Positions 12,763-25,738 of a stretch of DNA of 64,000 nucleotides are shown here, one piece after another; within the stretch, counting starts at the first letter, position 1; each line of letters starts with the position of its first letter. This DNA comes from Artocarpus heterophyllus (taxonomy: Eukaryota > Streptophyta > Magnoliopsida > Rosales > Moraceae). The notes below the pieces were generated by a model that did not search any database, was not told the origin of the DNA, and saw only the letters and a list, made by a program, of their open reading frames with translations. The DNA is taken from positions 12,944,836 through 13,008,835 of the forward strand of contig CM046353.1 of NCBI GenBank assembly GCA_025403435.1, written 5' to 3'. Made by a program: the position numbers and the translations under genes.

Positions 12763-14280
12763 TTTAATCTATAATAAAGAATCATATATCAAATATAAGC
12801 AAACATTTAATAAAATTTAGTAAGATAATATAAACAAGTAAGCATACAATGTATTTATGTGTCAAAACCTTGAAAAAATCACAACTTAACAACGATAATC
12901 CCTCACTCCAAATTCAACAAACTGCCTAGGGAAGACTTGCCAAATTCAATTAAGAACCTGGATCCCGTCTGATTAATATATGCTATCCAAGACCTGTCTG
13001 ATCTAGCATATACTAATAATCATTTTCTTTTACTATTAATCTTATTAACAGAGCTCCTAGGAAAGATTAATAACAAAATTAATCTTGAGTGTATAACCAT
13101 CGTTTCAATTACTTTATCCATGATTTATAATCGTCACCTAGGGATATACAACGGTAAATCACGTTAAAGCAAATTATCCTTTTGGATATCTAACCTAGTA
13201 TATGATGCAATCCCTTCCTAAGAGTCAGAATCACTATGTGTAACCTATGGACCAAAGATGAAGGCCTTCGGTCATCTTTTCGAAAACCTTCTCCCACTCA
13301 ATATTTTAGAAATCAAGGTTTTATGTTAACATGCATGAATAATTTTTAATAAGCAACATTCCTTATTCTACATGGCATGTTATCAATATATATGGTAAAA
13401 TATATTATAATGCAGACAAGCAACACAACAGGCAAAGCTACAGGCAATATAATAAATAGTTGAATATCATGGTTCCATCCTAAAGAAAAGAAAATAAGGA
13501 TTACAAAATATCAATCAAAATATATATTAATTCTTTATCTTGTATCTTCTTGTTATATCCTTCTTCATGTGGCGTTCATCTTCAAATTTTTAATCTCATA
13601 TACATCAAAAATTTATTTTTCTAGTTATCATAAAATTTCATGTTTCTCAAAATTGTCTCAAAAATAAAAATAAAAATTGGACTATAAAACACACTATTTT
13701 TTAAAAAACGGTTGTGCCCGTTGTCGACCTGTCGATCTGTAACCTTTGGCCTATCGGTACAAGGCAACCAGTGTGCCGACCGATGCTGAATCAACATTTT
13801 TCTAAACTTTTATAAAAATATTTTTTTAGCAATTTTTAATTTATTTTTCAACAATTCAAAAACATTAAAATTTATAAACACAAAAAAAACATAGAACTGC
13901 AATCATTTCTATCTTCTAGATCCATCTTCACTTCAAATAATTATTTAAAAACAAATTTTACAAACTATAATTAAAATAATAAATCCTAGATGGTAATGAC
14001 AGACAACCATCTAAGTACATGCAAAAAACTTATAGATACATATTCTAACCTTTAAGAAACTATAACGGGCAAAATTAATTAACATAATAATTAAAATAAA
14101 AGTTTAATGAACCATAATTAATTAATAAACATCCACCACATAATTTAATAATAACATTTAATTATATAGAAACCCTAGAGTACCAGCTCTCTAAAAAATA
14201 TAATTCAAGCATAGGAGAGATTAAGATCAAATAATTTATGCAATGAGCATGATAACAAACCTATAAAATCAACACAAAAC

Positions 14281-14298
14281 CTTGGCTTAGTTATCAAT
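14281..14298 (-). other. Decayed primer-binding site of element F
   Basis: On the minus strand the bases after the LTR read TTGATAACTAAGCCAAGG. They match TTGGTATCAGAGCCAAGG, the complement of the initiator Met-tRNA 3' end plus adjoining bases, at 14 of 18 positions. This position fixes the inner LTR border at 14299. Confidence 0.55.
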
Positions 14299-16239
14299 TG
14301 TAGGAAAACGATACTCAGCAGAGTTTTAAAATTTTAAATCGAAGTCTTTTTTCTAAATAACAAGTTTAACATGATATGTACATAAATTAATAAAAGATCT
14401 TACATACCTCTTTAGTAGACTAAAGACTGTAGAGAACTTGACTAGAGAACAATATTCCAGTCGAGCCTCAACCAACTAGTCTTCCTTATTATTCTCTTTC
14501 CATGATTGAAATGCTAATGGCCACACATCGTATAGCTTTTCCTTTAATGACCTTTCATTCCAACCACTTGAGAAAACCAAAAGCTAAGATTCTAGATGTT
14601 GAACAATAGTTTTTTGAGAGTTTTAGAGTTCTCTTACTAGAATATTCTCTCTATACTTTTCAAATGAAGTGAAGAACATTGAAAAATAGTTTCCTTGATA
14701 TAGTGGTTGAATTTGGGATCAATCCCTATCAAATTAGGCTTCAAAATTCGAGTCTGGATCAACTTCTGATAAAAAAAATGCATTAAAAATGTATAATAAG
14801 ATTATCGTAAGGTCGGCTTGCCACTGTGCAATCGGCCTGCTGAACTTAGTAACCGGCCTATCGAACGAGCAATAATCTAGAAATCTCAGAATATCTTATT
14901 TCACACAAAAATCTTAGATAGAGTCTCAGTTTAAATTCAAATAACCTAATAGAGAAGTTATCTGATTAAAATAGTCACATACAAATAATCTCATGTCAAA
15001 TAAAATATTATCCAAATAATTCAAATGTTTATCTTGAATTAATTTAAAAAATTAATTTAATCAATAAACCAACATGAATTATTAAATCCAAGTTATCGAA
15101 TTTCACCCAATCTAATAATTAACATAAGTCACCAACATATAGGAAAAATATGCAGTATCGTTACATGAATTATTAAGAGCCAGCAAAGGAGAAATGATGT
15201 ACATATATAGATCAAACTCTTATAATTATACAATAACATATTCTAGATACATATATTTTATAATTATCAACTCTAACGTTACTCCACTAAATGCTTAGAG
15301 CTGCACTCTCGAACTATATAAAATTACAAAGCTCTAATGAGCTGATCATTCATGATATACCATAATGTGTAACATCCTTATAGAATATTCATAACCAATT
15401 TAAGGATAAATTTGTTTTATCTTTTTTATTATTTTTTTCTTATATTCCATTATCTCACTATTAGAATACTTACTATTTATAAATAGTATACCATTCGATT
15501 ACACCTATGTATCCAAATAGTTGAGCGCTATAGTTTTTCAATTACAAGATAATGCCTATAAAAGAATAACATTAACTCTATAAAAGAGCTATGGATTCCA
15601 TATTTATGAATAACGAGTCTACGTCAATCAAGAATCATGTCTTAACATGCCGATATACGCACCTTTATCTAAATCAGAATGTCACCCTTTAGTACATTAA
15701 AAGAGACAAATCAAGAATACGGGCTCATTAATTCATTTTAAGATTAGGACATACCACATGTAATTGTCTAAAGTGAATTGGTTTAAACCAACAAAATTAT
15801 TAATCAAATCAATTCAATTTTTTGTCCCGATCCAATATATCGTCACCTATAACAAGATACCAATGTTTTTGTTCCGATCCAATATATCGTCACCTATAAC
15901 AAGATACCAATGTTTCTACTCGTGGAGTCCCACTCCGATGACCAAGATAAGTCATTTTCCTTTAGGGATGTAGACAACATAACAATCTTAATATAAATAA
16001 AGCACCCAATGCTATTCCCTCGATTGCGTACCTTATCATTTAGACTATCATCTTTAAAATTCATATCTTCCATATAATCTGTCCATGATATGCACAATTT
16101 TAAAGGTTTAAACTGACGGTCTTAGAATTTTGTTTGCTTATTATATATTCAACAGAAATGAACATAAAAGATGACAATATTTGATATATGAACATGTCTC
16201 AAAGAACTTATTACGTCATTTAATCTTTAGGGTCTAACA
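14299..16239 (-). repeat. LTR of copia element F
   Basis: 1941 bp, TGTTAG...CCTACA on the minus strand. It carries degenerate CGGCCTGCCGAA-like motifs near 14812-14862. A block near 15260-15330 matches solo LTR E at about 44380-44460 in reverse complement. Confidence 0.7.
15821..15914. repeat. 47-bp tandem duplication inside LTR F
   Basis: Two adjacent, almost identical 47-bp units, each containing CCGATCCAATATATCGTCAC and ATAACAAGATACCAATG. They differ at about one base near the start. The sister LTR E has no equivalent duplication, so it arose in this copy. Confidence 0.85.
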
Positions 16240-16684
16240 GATACAAGAACAGAAAAGAATGGATAGGCAGTGGAGATCCAAAGACTGTCAAATTGGCGGC
16301 TAGGTAGATCAGTCTTGAGAAACACAAATGGGAATAAAGATTCCACAAACTAAACATAAATTTTGGATGAAGTGGGATCAAGACATAAATAAACACATTG
16401 CGTTAAAAAATAGCCCAAAAAACATATAGTTAAATCGAGGTTCAAGTTTATTGTTCTTATAGGGATGTAGCCAAGGATAATAAAGACAGGCAAAAACTCG
16501 AAGTTTAGAGTAGTTGGGGGTGTAACCAAAAATTCTTTCAAAGGGGGTTGACATGGCCAGAGTAGGTATAGGCACGCGGTAAATAAGGTAGACCATGGTG
16601 GCAAAGTCGAAGGACTAAAAAGATAGTTGTAAAAAGGCATAATGAAGAAGAGAGAGACTGGTTTCAACAATATGATAATGTCAC
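16240..16684 (-). pseudogene. Decayed Ty1/copia polyprotein I, end of integrase region
   Basis: Two overlapping minus-strand frames together read as the C-terminal integrase region: TPTLAMSTPFERIFGYTPNY, then LRVFACLYYPW, and in the shifted frame LDPTSSKIYV. This is a standard copia landmark. A frameshift separates the parts. The same polyprotein continues at 25530-25738 and 27753-28530 after removal of two later insertions. Confidence 0.8.
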
Positions 16685-18652
16685 TGTAACACCCCTATGT
16701 GGGGGTTAACAGTTTTAAATAAATAAAAATAATTTTAAATTTTATATTATTTAAATCAATTAAACAATGCCCATGAGTCTTTAAACAACAAGAAAAATAA
16801 AAATAAACGTTTTAAATACAAACCACAGTTTTTAGTGTAGCACCAAATATATATAATTACAGTCATCATCACCATAGTACAATTCCCAAATAACTTAACA
16901 CAGCCATAAAAAAAAATAATACAACTCTTACATGTTGTAGATAAGTTGTAATTAAACAGGGTCTTCTAACACGAAAACAGCAGGATTGTTTTCGCTTATT
17001 CCTCTTCAAATATGTTGCACTGAGTTCCACCTGAGATATGAAGATATGATAGGGATGAGCATCGACATGCCCAGTAGGGAAATCATGACTCACCTTATGG
17101 TTTATCCATTACCACATTAAAAACTGCATGGTTAGTAGGTTACATCATATTCCAGATTATGAGGTTTATTATGATCACATCTTATAGATACCGTAGTTAA
17201 TCATTACCAAGTGTCATAATTACACATTTATACAAATATTACCAATCATCATTGTTCATAGGTATCCATGTTAAATTGAGTATCACTCAACTCATCGAAA
17301 CCCAAATGGGCGCACTTGATCACCCCATAAACATTCCAAGGGTGTTCCGGTGAGGGGACATCAAGCCCCGAGTCCTCACCAAATCAATTCCTGTACAGTG
17401 TGTTTTGGGACTTTCAACCCAAGGAAGCGTCATCACCTTCCCCCTATTTTACCTTTTTGGGTATTCATGCCCAAGGACGTAACCGCCGCCCTCTTCATGT
17501 CTCACCATTTCTCTATATTAAATCATTATTAATAGAGTCAGTTTTCCTAACCATGCTTCTCAATTTATAACATGTGTCAATTCATTATGTTCCTCGCCGT
17601 ACAATACAAGACGAGTCCATGTCATAGTTTCATATGTGATACTCATATAATATCAGTTCAACATAGATATATATATATTGCGGCAAAACAATCAATTTTA
17701 ATTCTATAAAAACCTCACAAAAATGAGTAATAGAATCCCTACCTTTCAAGCTTATCAACAATCTTTTAATCCTGGAATCAATTAACGTTAGCTCCACACA
17801 TCCTTGACCCTAAGGCATGCATAAGGACAATTAAAACTAAAGCACAACGTATAATCACATTCATAAGTGAGTTATGTGTAAACCCGTCTACTAGTGCCAT
17901 TAAAGTATTTTTATGCATTAAACATGGAGAAAATGCATACTAAAAACTAAGTTTAGATTAAAGAAAACCTACCTCAAAACTTCTTTGAAAAGCACCAAAG
18001 TTTGGGTTATCAATCAAGCTTGAATTAACTTTAAAACCGCCTCGATCATGGTTGGGAATTATAATTGTCTTGGCCACAAAGAGAGCTTTGTGCTCTATGT
18101 CTTTAGTTAGAAATTTGAAGTGAGAAGGGAGAGAATGAGAACTAGAGAAGAAGGTGGTGATAGTTAAATAAAAAGATATCAAAATGCTTAAGAGGAATGG
18201 GATGTTTACGGGGAAAAGTTGTAAGAAGAAACAAAAGAGTCTTAAAGGAAAATATCATCTTGTCTCCCATGAAGACTTTTAGCAAATAATGCCAACATAA
18301 TTGAGGGGATAATTGGAGTGAATTATAGAAGAAGATAAGGAAATAATTAATTAGGTGGTTGAGAAAATATCTCCATGTCTTCTATGAATTGACGGAAAAT
18401 AATTCAATGTCCCCTTCGGATACCTTTAGCAAAATGAGAAGAAGTCTATATAATTGAGCAATAATTTAGGGAGACAAGTTTGGTAGAAGTAAGTGTTGGT
18501 AAGTTTTGAATGTTTCTTAGGAAGACTTGGTAAGAAAATACTAAAATGGTATTTTTTTTTAAATGATCATAAACAACTTAGTAATTTTAAATAGTCACAT
18601 TTTATTCATTAAATTTTACAAAATTATGCCCGTTAAAAATACGGGTGTTACA
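16685..18652 (-). repeat. 3' LTR of gypsy element C
   Basis: 1968 bp, TGTAACACCC...GGGTGTTACA as read on the plus strand, with perfect 10-bp inverted ends. It is the downstream LTR because coding runs on the minus strand. At both positions that differ from the 5' LTR this copy has T on the element strand where the other has C. Confidence 0.96.
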
Positions 18653-18653
18653 G

Positions 18654-18664
18654 CTCTCCCCTCC
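18654..18664 (-). other. Polypurine tract of gypsy element C
   Basis: On the minus strand GGAGGGGAGAG followed by one C lies directly before the 3' LTR. This is the expected site and composition for second-strand priming. Confidence 0.8.
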
Positions 18665-18707
18665 TATAAAAATTTCGTCCTCGCAATTTCGTACACTGAT
18701 TACAATG

Positions 18708-20555
18708 TTAAAACAAATGTGGGTACTTTTCTCTCATTTCAGATTCAAGTTCCCATGTGGCTTCCTCCACATCATGGTGTTGCCACATCACTTTCACCAG
18801 AGGAATTCCACGACGACGTAATAATTTTATTTCATGATCCAGTATTTGAACTGGAATTTCTTCATAATTCGTATCTCCTTGAATTGGCACATCTGTCCAC
18901 ATGATCACATGTGAAGGGTCGGGTTCATACTTTCTCAACATCGATACATGAAACACATTATGTACATGAGACAATTGTGGTGGTAGGTCTAAACGGTATG
19001 CCAACGTTCCAATGCGTTCCACAATCTCAAACGGTCCTGTATACCTTGGTGCTAACTTTCCTTTAACACCAAATCGAGATACACCTCGTTTTGGTTTCAC
19101 TTTTAAGAACACAAAGTCTCCGATCATGAACTCTAAAGGTCGCCTCCTCTTATCTGCATAACTCTTTTGTCGACTTTGAGTTGTCTGAAGACGTTCGCGA
19201 ATAATCTGGATCTTGTCCGTTGTTTCTCTGATAAACTGAGGCCCAAGTTCAAGATGCTCTTCCTTTTCAGCCCAACACAATGGAGATCTACAAGGTCTAC
19301 CATATAAGGCCTCATATGGAGCCATTCTAATACTTGCTTGGTAACTGTTGTTATATGCGAATTCAACATATGGCAGCTGTGCAGCCCAATTTGTTCCAAA
19401 GTCCAGCACACAAGCCCGAAGCATATCCTCGAGAATCTGAATGACACGTTCAGATTGTCCATCTGTTTGAGGATGAAAAGCTGTACTAAAATTCAATTGA
19501 GTTCCCAAGGCCCTCTGCAATCCTCTCCAAAATTTCGACGTGAAACGTGTATCTCTATCGGAAACTATTGACATTGGCACTCCATGCAATGTCACTACCT
19601 TTTCCACGTACAATTGACATACTTTTGAGACACTATAATTAGTTCTGATTGGGATGAAGTGGGCTGTCTTAGTTAAACGATCTACAATTACCCAAACGGC
19701 GTCATGCCCTATTTGAGTCTTAGGAAATCCAGTAACAAAGTCCATTGTCACATGATCCCACTTCCATTCTGGAATAGGTAAGCTTCTCAACTCGCCTCCA
19801 GGCTTTTGATGTTCCGCTTTAACCTGTTGGCACGTCATGCACTTAGAGACAAAGGTTGCTACATCTCGTTTCATTCCTCGCCACCAGTATTGTCGTTTTA
19901 GATCCATATACATTTTTGTGCTTCCAGGATGAATAGCAAACTTTGAACGGTGAGCCTCATCTAGCACCGCATGCCTGAGATATGGATCCTCTGGAACAAC
20001 TAATCTTCCTTTGTAAAGTAAAAATCCTTCTGGCTCAATCTGCCATCCATCCAGTTGTTCTCCATTTTGTATTTGTTTCCAAACCCTACGTAATCCTTCA
20101 TCGTGCCATTGTCCTTGTTTTACTTTCTGAATTAACGTAGGAGTTGCTATCACATTGAATAAGAAAGCTCTCTCGTTATCTTCATAATATTGCAAGTTGA
20201 AGTCGGCGATAGTGACTCGTCTCCAATCTTCCAATGCTAAACTGGCTATACGTCCGTTGTTCTTACGACTTAGAGCATCTGCCACGGCATTTGCTTTTCC
20301 AGGATGATATTGGATACTAAAGTCATAGTCCACCATGTACTCAGTCCATCTTCGTTGCCTTAGATTGAGATCCTTTTGAGTAAACAAATATTTCAGACTT
20401 TGATGATCTGAATATAGCTCGAACTTTGCGCCATACAGATAACATCTCCAAATTTTGAGTGCGAAAACCACAGCAGCTAACTCAAGATCATGTGTGGGGT
20501 AGTTCCTCTCATGGGGTTTCAACTGGCGTGAGGCGTAGGCAACTACTCGTCCATG
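18708..20555 (-). CDS. Gypsy C polyprotein, distal part: rest of RNase H, integrase, chromodomain-like tail
   Basis: Same frame as the upstream part, separated only by the TAG at 20556-20558. Counted from the frame's first Lys-Pro-His (20519), it holds the end of RNase H ([11 protein letters not shown], about 36-47) and the integrase zinc motif with CMTC at about 228-231. The DDE catalytic core follows (MDFVTGFP near 260, VSDRDTRF near 320, [13 protein letters not shown] near 355). The C-terminal tail runs about 550-604 and includes [16 protein letters not shown]. That tail is the degenerate chromodomain typical of Tekay elements, thought to guide integration to heterochromatin. No internal ATG near the break would restore the full enzyme set, so this half is probably not made except by read-through. 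The 3' LTR follows after 55 bp. Confidence 0.93.
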   Translation of the reverse strand, partial: HGRVVAYASRQLKPHERNYPTHDLELAAVVFALKIWRCYLYGAKFELYSDHQSLKYLFTQKDLNLRQRRWTEYMVDYDFSIQYHPGKANAVADALSRKNNGRIASLALEDWRRVTIADFNLQYYEDNERAFLFNVIATPTLIQKVKQGQWHDEGLRRVWKQIQNGEQLDGWQIEPEGFLLYKGRLVVPEDPYLRHAVLDEAHRSKFAIHPGSTKMYMDLKRQYWWRGMKRDVATFVSKCMTCQQVKAEHQKPGGELRSLPIPEWKWDHVTMDFVTGFPKTQIGHDAVWVIVDRLTKTAHFIPIRTNYSVSKVCQLYVEKVVTLHGVPMSIVSDRDTRFTSKFWRGLQRALGTQLNFSTAFHPQTDGQSERVIQILEDMLRACVLDFGTNWAAQLPYVEFAYNNSYQASIRMAPYEALYGRPCRSPLCWAEKEEHLELGPQFIRETTDKIQIIRERLQTTQSRQKSYADKRRRPLEFMIGDFVFLKVKPKRGVSRFGVKGKLAPRYTGPFEIVERIGTLAYRLDLPPQLSHVHNVFHVSMLRKYEPDPSHVIMWTDVPIQGDTNYEEIPVQILDHEIKLLRRRGIPLVKVMWQHHDVEEATWELESEMREKYPHLF

Positions 20556-23405
20556 CTACATTAACACACAACCCAAACCGTTTCCTGAGGCATCAGTGTA
20601 TACTGTGTAAGGCTCCTCGTTGTTAGGTATGATCAGCACAGGTGCACTAGTGAGTCTTCGTTTCAGTTCCTCAAATGCTTCTTCACATTTATCATCCCAC
20701 ACGAACTTGACATTCTTCCTTGTGAGTTTTGTTAATGGAGAAGCAATCTTTGAAAAATTCTCTACGAAGCGTCGATAGTATCCAGCTAGTCCGAGGAAAC
20801 TTCGAATCTCTGACACGTTCTTTGGTCGTTCCCAATTTAGCACTGCTTCAATTTTGGAGGGGTCCACTGAGATGCCTTCTTCAGAGACAACGTGTCCAAG
20901 GAACTTGACCTTCGTCATCCAGAAATCACATTTTTCTCTTTTTGCATAAAGACCATGTTCTCTCAACGTTTGTAGAGCGATCCTCAAATGCTCAGCATGT
21001 TCTTCTTCGTTTTTAGAATAGATCAAGATATCATCTATGAAAACAATGATAAATTGATCTAAGTACGGTCGAAAGACACGGTTCATCAAGTCCATGAAAG
21101 CCGCTGGTGCATTAGTCAACCCGAAAGGCATGACAAGAAACTCAAAATGACCGTAGCGAGTCCGAAAAGCTGTCTTTGGAATGTCCTCTTCTCTTATCTT
21201 CAGTTGGTGATATCCGGATCGTAAGTCAATCTTTGAGAAATAGCAAGATCCTCCTAACTGATCGAACAACTCATCAATTCGGGGTAGAGGGTACTTGTTC
21301 TTGATAGTCAATCGATTAAGCTGGCGATAATCGACACAGAGCCTCAACGATCCGTCATGTTTCTTCACAAAAAGTACTGGAGCTCCCCAAGGTGATGTAC
21401 TTGGTCGAATAAATCCTTTTTCCAGTAATTCGTCCAACTGCTTCCTCAATTCCACTTTCTCAGCAGGTGCCATTCGATACGGGGCAATAGAAACAGGCGC
21501 TGCTCCTTGAGTTAAGTCGATGACAAACTCAATTTCTCTATCAGGCGGAAGTCCGGGCAATTCATCTGGAAAAACATCTGAAAATTCGTCCACCACAGGA
21601 GTGTGAGAGGATAGGTCACTCTTCTTTAGTTCTCCATCTGAAGCAAAGATCGTCCCAAGATTGGTGAAATTCCTTCGTCCTCCAATACAAGCCTTTAGTA
21701 CCGGGGCTGGCGTCACTGTTCCTGTTTTTGCCTGAAATTCGATGACTTGTCCATTCTTGGTGAATAAAGAGACACGTTTCCTATGACAATCTACTATTGC
21801 CTGGTATTTAGTTAGCCAATCCATTCCTAAGATTACATCAAACTCTGTCATAGTTATTACATATAGGTCAGCCGATAGTTTATGTTCTCCTATAACAATA
21901 CACACTGATTTACAAATTATGGATACTTCAGCTATCCCGCCCATTGGTGTACTAAGGGTTAATGATGAACTACATGTCTCAGTTTCTAATTGTAGTACGG
22001 AAGCAAATAACATAGATATAAATGAATGAGTGGCACCAGTGTCAAATAATACATGAGCCCAAGAATGAGACACGTGAATCATACCGTCTACAACTGAGTG
22101 ATCAGCCTGTTTTCCTTGTCCAGTTGTAGCCGTAATTGCATAAGCTTGTGCTGGTGCTTTTCCTTTATCACTTTTTCCTCGGTTTCCTTGGCTACTACTA
22201 GCCTTATTATTATTTCTCCCAGAAAAATATGGCCTTTGATTCACTGAGCCTTGTGGAGTCGGTTGGAAGTTCTGATTAGCATAAAAATTGGAACCCTGTG
22301 GCCGCTGTTGATAGTTGTACTGAGGCTGGAACCCTCGAGGTTGAGTTACTGAGACTTGGGAAGCTGGAGTGTTTTGCTGAGGCGCTCCACGATTTTGACT
22401 CCCTCCCCAAACAGTGGAGCCAAAATGACTTCCTTGTGGCCTTGGTGCAAAGGATGATTGTGTAGGGCGGTTAGGGCAATTTCTCCTCAGATGTCCCACT
22501 TGTCCACAGTTATGACAAGCATACGGTTGGAAACGACCACTGCCTGAAGATCCACCACCAATAGTCACTCCACTATGCTGAATGACTTGCCCTTGTGACT
22601 TCTCTTTCTTACTTATTTTCCTTTGACGCCCACCAGAACCCTTATACTCTCCATAGGAGTTATTTAGTTCTGTCTCTGCCCGTTGTGCCGCAGCTACAAG
22701 ATCAAGAAAATCTGTTGATGGAACAGCAGCTATCATTTGTCTGATTTTCGGCCTCAGGTTATTTCTAAATTTTTCGCATCTCGCCATTGGATCCGATACA
22801 GCCCCGGGATTGTAGTGAGACAATTCTATAAATCGAGCATGGTATTCAGCAACTGTTGTATCTCCCTGCACCAGGTTTTCAAATTCTCGCATCATTGCTT
22901 GCCTATGGCTCTGAGGAATATAGGTGTTGCGAAAAATGGTTTCGAACTGCTCCCATGTAAGATTCGGCACGTCATAGTCGTCTTTCTGAAGATCCCACCA
23001 TTCTTCGGCTTTACCCTCAAATATATATGTTGAAAAGCTAACCCAATACTCCCGTGGAATCCTCAAGGTGTCCAACTTCTTTTTGACTGCCTTTAGCCAT
23101 TGTTCTGCTATGACCGGGTTAGGTTCTCCACTAAATATGGGTGGTTTCTGCTTCATAAACTCCTTCAACAGAGTTAGATGTCGTTGTTCGGGATCACGAA
23201 CCTCCACAGGTCTTTGCACATTTTGTAATGCTTGAAGAATTTGTCCTAAATTATTTACTTCTGGTGCAGCTGGCGGGGATTGTGTTGCATGTCGTAGTTG
23301 CTCATCTTCTTGAGCTTGTTCCATCGGTTCCGGTTGCTCAACTTCTTGAGCATGTTCAACCAGTTGTGACAGCTCAGACGATTGCATTTGACGTCTTGGT
23401 GGCAT
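20556..23405 (-). CDS. Gypsy C polyprotein, proximal part: gag, protease, reverse transcriptase, start of RNase H
   Basis: The ATG at 23405 ([10 protein letters not shown]) is chosen because the longer frame from 23447 would need a TTG start. Domains: retrotransposon gag at about 85-240, zinc knuckle [14 protein letters not shown] at 297-310, a Gln/Pro/Gly-rich linker, aspartic protease ([12 protein letters not shown]) near 455. Reverse transcriptase covers about 640-815, with [11 protein letters not shown] and the catalytic FIDDILIY near 790. RNase H begins with [13 protein letters not shown] at about 936. Translation ends at TAG 20556-20558, inside RNase H. All motifs are intact up to there, so gag, protease and RT could still be active proteins. 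Length and motifs are normal for the family. Confidence 0.95.
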   Translation of the reverse strand: MPPRRQMQSSELSQLVEHAQEVEQPEPMEQAQEDEQLRHATQSPPAAPEVNNLGQILQALQNVQRPVEVRDPEQRHLTLLKEFMKQKPPIFSGEPNPVIAEQWLKAVKKKLDTLRIPREYWVSFSTYIFEGKAEEWWDLQKDDYDVPNLTWEQFETIFRNTYIPQSHRQAMMREFENLVQGDTTVAEYHARFIELSHYNPGAVSDPMARCEKFRNNLRPKIRQMIAAVPSTDFLDLVAAAQRAETELNNSYGEYKGSGGRQRKISKKEKSQGQVIQHSGVTIGGGSSGSGRFQPYACHNCGQVGHLRRNCPNRPTQSSFAPRPQGSHFGSTVWGGSQNRGAPQQNTPASQVSVTQPRGFQPQYNYQQRPQGSNFYANQNFQPTPQGSVNQRPYFSGRNNNKASSSQGNRGKSDKGKAPAQAYAITATTGQGKQADHSVVDGMIHVSHSWAHVLFDTGATHSFISMLFASVLQLETETCSSSLTLSTPMGGIAEVSIICKSVCIVIGEHKLSADLYVITMTEFDVILGMDWLTKYQAIVDCHRKRVSLFTKNGQVIEFQAKTGTVTPAPVLKACIGGRRNFTNLGTIFASDGELKKSDLSSHTPVVDEFSDVFPDELPGLPPDREIEFVIDLTQGAAPVSIAPYRMAPAEKVELRKQLDELLEKGFIRPSTSPWGAPVLFVKKHDGSLRLCVDYRQLNRLTIKNKYPLPRIDELFDQLGGSCYFSKIDLRSGYHQLKIREEDIPKTAFRTRYGHFEFLVMPFGLTNAPAAFMDLMNRVFRPYLDQFIIVFIDDILIYSKNEEEHAEHLRIALQTLREHGLYAKREKCDFWMTKVKFLGHVVSEEGISVDPSKIEAVLNWERPKNVSEIRSFLGLAGYYRRFVENFSKIASPLTKLTRKNVKFVWDDKCEEAFEELKRRLTSAPVLIIPNNEEPYTVYTDASGNGLGCVLM

Positions 23406-23537
23406 AGTTTCTACTGGCTGCGAAAATTTAACTAGGATCAGTACCAAATGATGATGACATTAACACCTAACTTTAAAACCATTCCCAAAGATTAATTTTT
23501 AAGGTGGTGCTATACCCCCTAGGTTAATCGAACCTAG

Positions 23538-23549
23538 GCTCTGATACCA
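23538..23549 (-). other. Primer-binding site of gypsy element C, followed by a hairpin
   Basis: The minus strand reads TGGTATCAGAGC, an exact complement of the initiator Met-tRNA 3' end, 7 bases inside the LTR. Immediately after it, CCTAGGTT-CGAT-TAACCTAGG can form a stem-loop. Confidence 0.92.
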
Positions 23550-23556
23550 AAAATTC

Positions 23557-25524
23557 TGTAACACCCCTATGTGGGGGTTAACAGTTTTAAATAAATAAAA
23601 ATAATTTTAAATTTTATATTATTTAAATCAATTAAACAATGCCCATGGGTCTTTAAACAACAAGAAAAATAAAAATAAACGTTTTAAATACAAACCACAG
23701 TTTTTAGTGTAGCACCAAATATATATAATTACAGTCATCATCACCATAGTACAATTCCCAAATAACTTAACACAGCCATAAAAAAAAATAATACAACTCT
23801 TACATGTTGTAGATAAGTTGTAATTAAACAGGGTCTTCTAACACGAAAACAGCAGGATTGTTTTCGCTTATTCCTCTTCAAATATGTTGCACTGAGTTCC
23901 ACCTGAGATATGAAGATATGATAGGGATGAGCATCGACATGCCCAGTAGGGAAATCATGACTCACCTTATGGTTTATCCATTACCACATTAAAAACTGCA
24001 TGGTTAGTAGGTTACATCATATTCCAGATTATGAGGTTTATTATGATCACATCTTATGGATACCGTAGTTAATCATTACCAAGTGTCATAATTACACATT
24101 TATACAAATATTACCAATCATCATTGTTCATAGGTATCCATGTTAAATTGAGTATCACTCAACTCATCGAAACCCAAATGGGCGCACTTGATCACCCCAT
24201 AAACATTCCAAGGGTGTTCCGGTGAGGGGACATCAAGCCCCGAGTCCTCACCAAATCAATTCCTGTACAGTGTGTTTTGGGACTTTCAACCCAAGGAAGC
24301 GTCATCACCTTCCCCCTATTTTACCTTTTTGGGTATTCATGCCCAAGGACGTAACCGCCGCCCTCTTCATGTCTCACCATTTCTCTATATTAAATCATTA
24401 TTAATAGAGTCAGTTTTCCTAACCATGCTTCTCAATTTATAACATGTGTCAATTCATTATGTTCCTCGCCGTACAATACAAGACGAGTCCATGTCATAGT
24501 TTCATATGTGATACTCATATAATATCAGTTCAACATAGATATATATATATTGCGGCAAAACAATCAATTTTAATTCTATAAAAACCTCACAAAAATGAGT
24601 AATAGAATCCCTACCTTTCAAGCTTATCAACAATCTTTTAATCCTGGAATCAATTAACGTTAGCTCCACACATCCTTGACCCTAAGGCATGCATAAGGAC
24701 AATTAAAACTAAAGCACAACGTATAATCACATTCATAAGTGAGTTATGTGTAAACCCGTCTACTAGTGCCATTAAAGTATTTTTATGCATTAAACATGGA
24801 GAAAATGCATACTAAAAACTAAGTTTAGATTAAAGAAAACCTACCTCAAAACTTCTTTGAAAAGCACCAAAGTTTGGGTTATCAATCAAGCTTGAATTAA
24901 CTTTAAAACCGCCTCGATCATGGTTGGGAATTATAATTGTCTTGGCCACAAAGAGAGCTTTGTGCTCTATGTCTTTAGTTAGAAATTTGAAGTGAGAAGG
25001 GAGAGAATGAGAACTAGAGAAGAAGGTGGTGATAGTTAAATAAAAAGATATCAAAATGCTTAAGAGGAATGGGATGTTTACGGGGAAAAGTTGTAAGAAG
25101 AAACAAAAGAGTCTTAAAGGAAAATATCATCTTGTCTCCCATGAAGACTTTTAGCAAATAATGCCAACATAATTGAGGGGATAATTGGAGTGAATTATAG
25201 AAGAAGATAAGGAAATAATTAATTAGGTGGTTGAGAAAATATCTCCATGTCTTCTATGAATTGACGGAAAATAATTCAATGTCCCCTTCGGATACCTTTA
25301 GCAAAATGAGAAGAAGTCTATATAATTGAGCAATAATTTAGGGAGACAAGTTTGGTAGAAGTAAGTGTTGGTAAGTTTTGAATGTTTCTTAGGAAGACTT
25401 GGTAAGAAAATACTAAAATGGTATTTTTTTTTAAATGATCATAAACAACTTAGTAATTTTAAATAGTCACATTTTATTCATTAAATTTTACAAAATTATG
25501 CCCGTTAAAAATACGGGTGTTACA
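23557..25524 (-). repeat. 5' LTR of gypsy element C
   Basis: 1968 bp and nearly identical to the 3' LTR. It should carry the promoter and transcription start. The inner edge is fixed by the adjacent primer-binding site. Confidence 0.96.
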
Positions 25525-25529
25525 GTCAC

Positions 25530-25738
25530 CACTTAGAAAAACCGTTATGCTCTATGGTATGCAACAGAGAGATAAGGTGTGAGATGCCATTGGTGGAAAG
25601 AAAATCTTTGATAGCCTAATATTCACGACCATTGTCAGAATACATAGTAATAATTTAGTAGTTAAAAAATGTTTCTACAATTTCTTTGAAAATGACATAG
25701 CACATAAATCCATTATGAGAAAGAACATGCCAGGTCCA
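25530..25738 (-). pseudogene. Decayed Ty1/copia polyprotein I, integrase core fragment
   Basis: Minus-strand translation gives IITMYSDNGREY, the second catalytic Asp motif of copia integrase, followed by a broken stretch still recognisable by the Ser-His in the next helix region. It is bounded by gypsy C on one side and solo LTR D on the other. It belongs between the 27753-28530 and 16240-16684 fragments. Confidence 0.75.

Larger units (their letters stand above)
12340..16239 (-). mobile_element. Truncated Ty1/copia retrotransposon F: LTR, leader and start of gag
   Basis: In minus-strand order it has a 1941-bp LTR (16239-14299), a decayed primer-binding site, a leader of about 1.5 kb and the N-terminal part of gag (12762-12340). 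Everything downstream of gag is missing, so no second LTR exists here. The LTR aligns along its length with solo LTR E in reverse complement and resembles solo LTR D, placing all three in one 2-kb-LTR copia group. Its outer edge (TGTTAG on the minus strand) abuts the decayed copia polyprotein at 16240. Confidence 0.75.
16685..25524 (-). mobile_element. Complete Tekay/Del-type gypsy retrotransposon C with GTCAC target duplication
   Basis: An 8840-bp element with two 1968-bp LTRs in which I found only two differences (16776/23648 and 17186/24058). It is flanked by GTCAC at 16680-16684 and 25525-25529. The coding strand is minus. The order is LTR, Met-tRNA primer site, gag-protease-RT-RNase H-integrase with a C-terminal chromodomain-like tail, polypurine tract, LTR. 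The integrase and tail type place it with the Tekay (Del) chromoviruses. One in-frame TAG interrupts the polyprotein. It is inserted in the decayed copia polyprotein I. The near-identical LTRs indicate a recent insertion. Confidence 0.96.

Noticed and set aside
18563..18904. Plus-strand frame of 113 codons
   Set aside because: Antisense to the end of the gypsy polyprotein and crosses the LTR border.
22737..23033. Plus-strand frame of 98 codons
   Set aside because: Antisense shadow of the gypsy gag region.
23505..23550. tRNA-like sequence with a possible T-loop
   Set aside because: It is the retrotransposon primer-binding site plus a short hairpin; no full cloverleaf.
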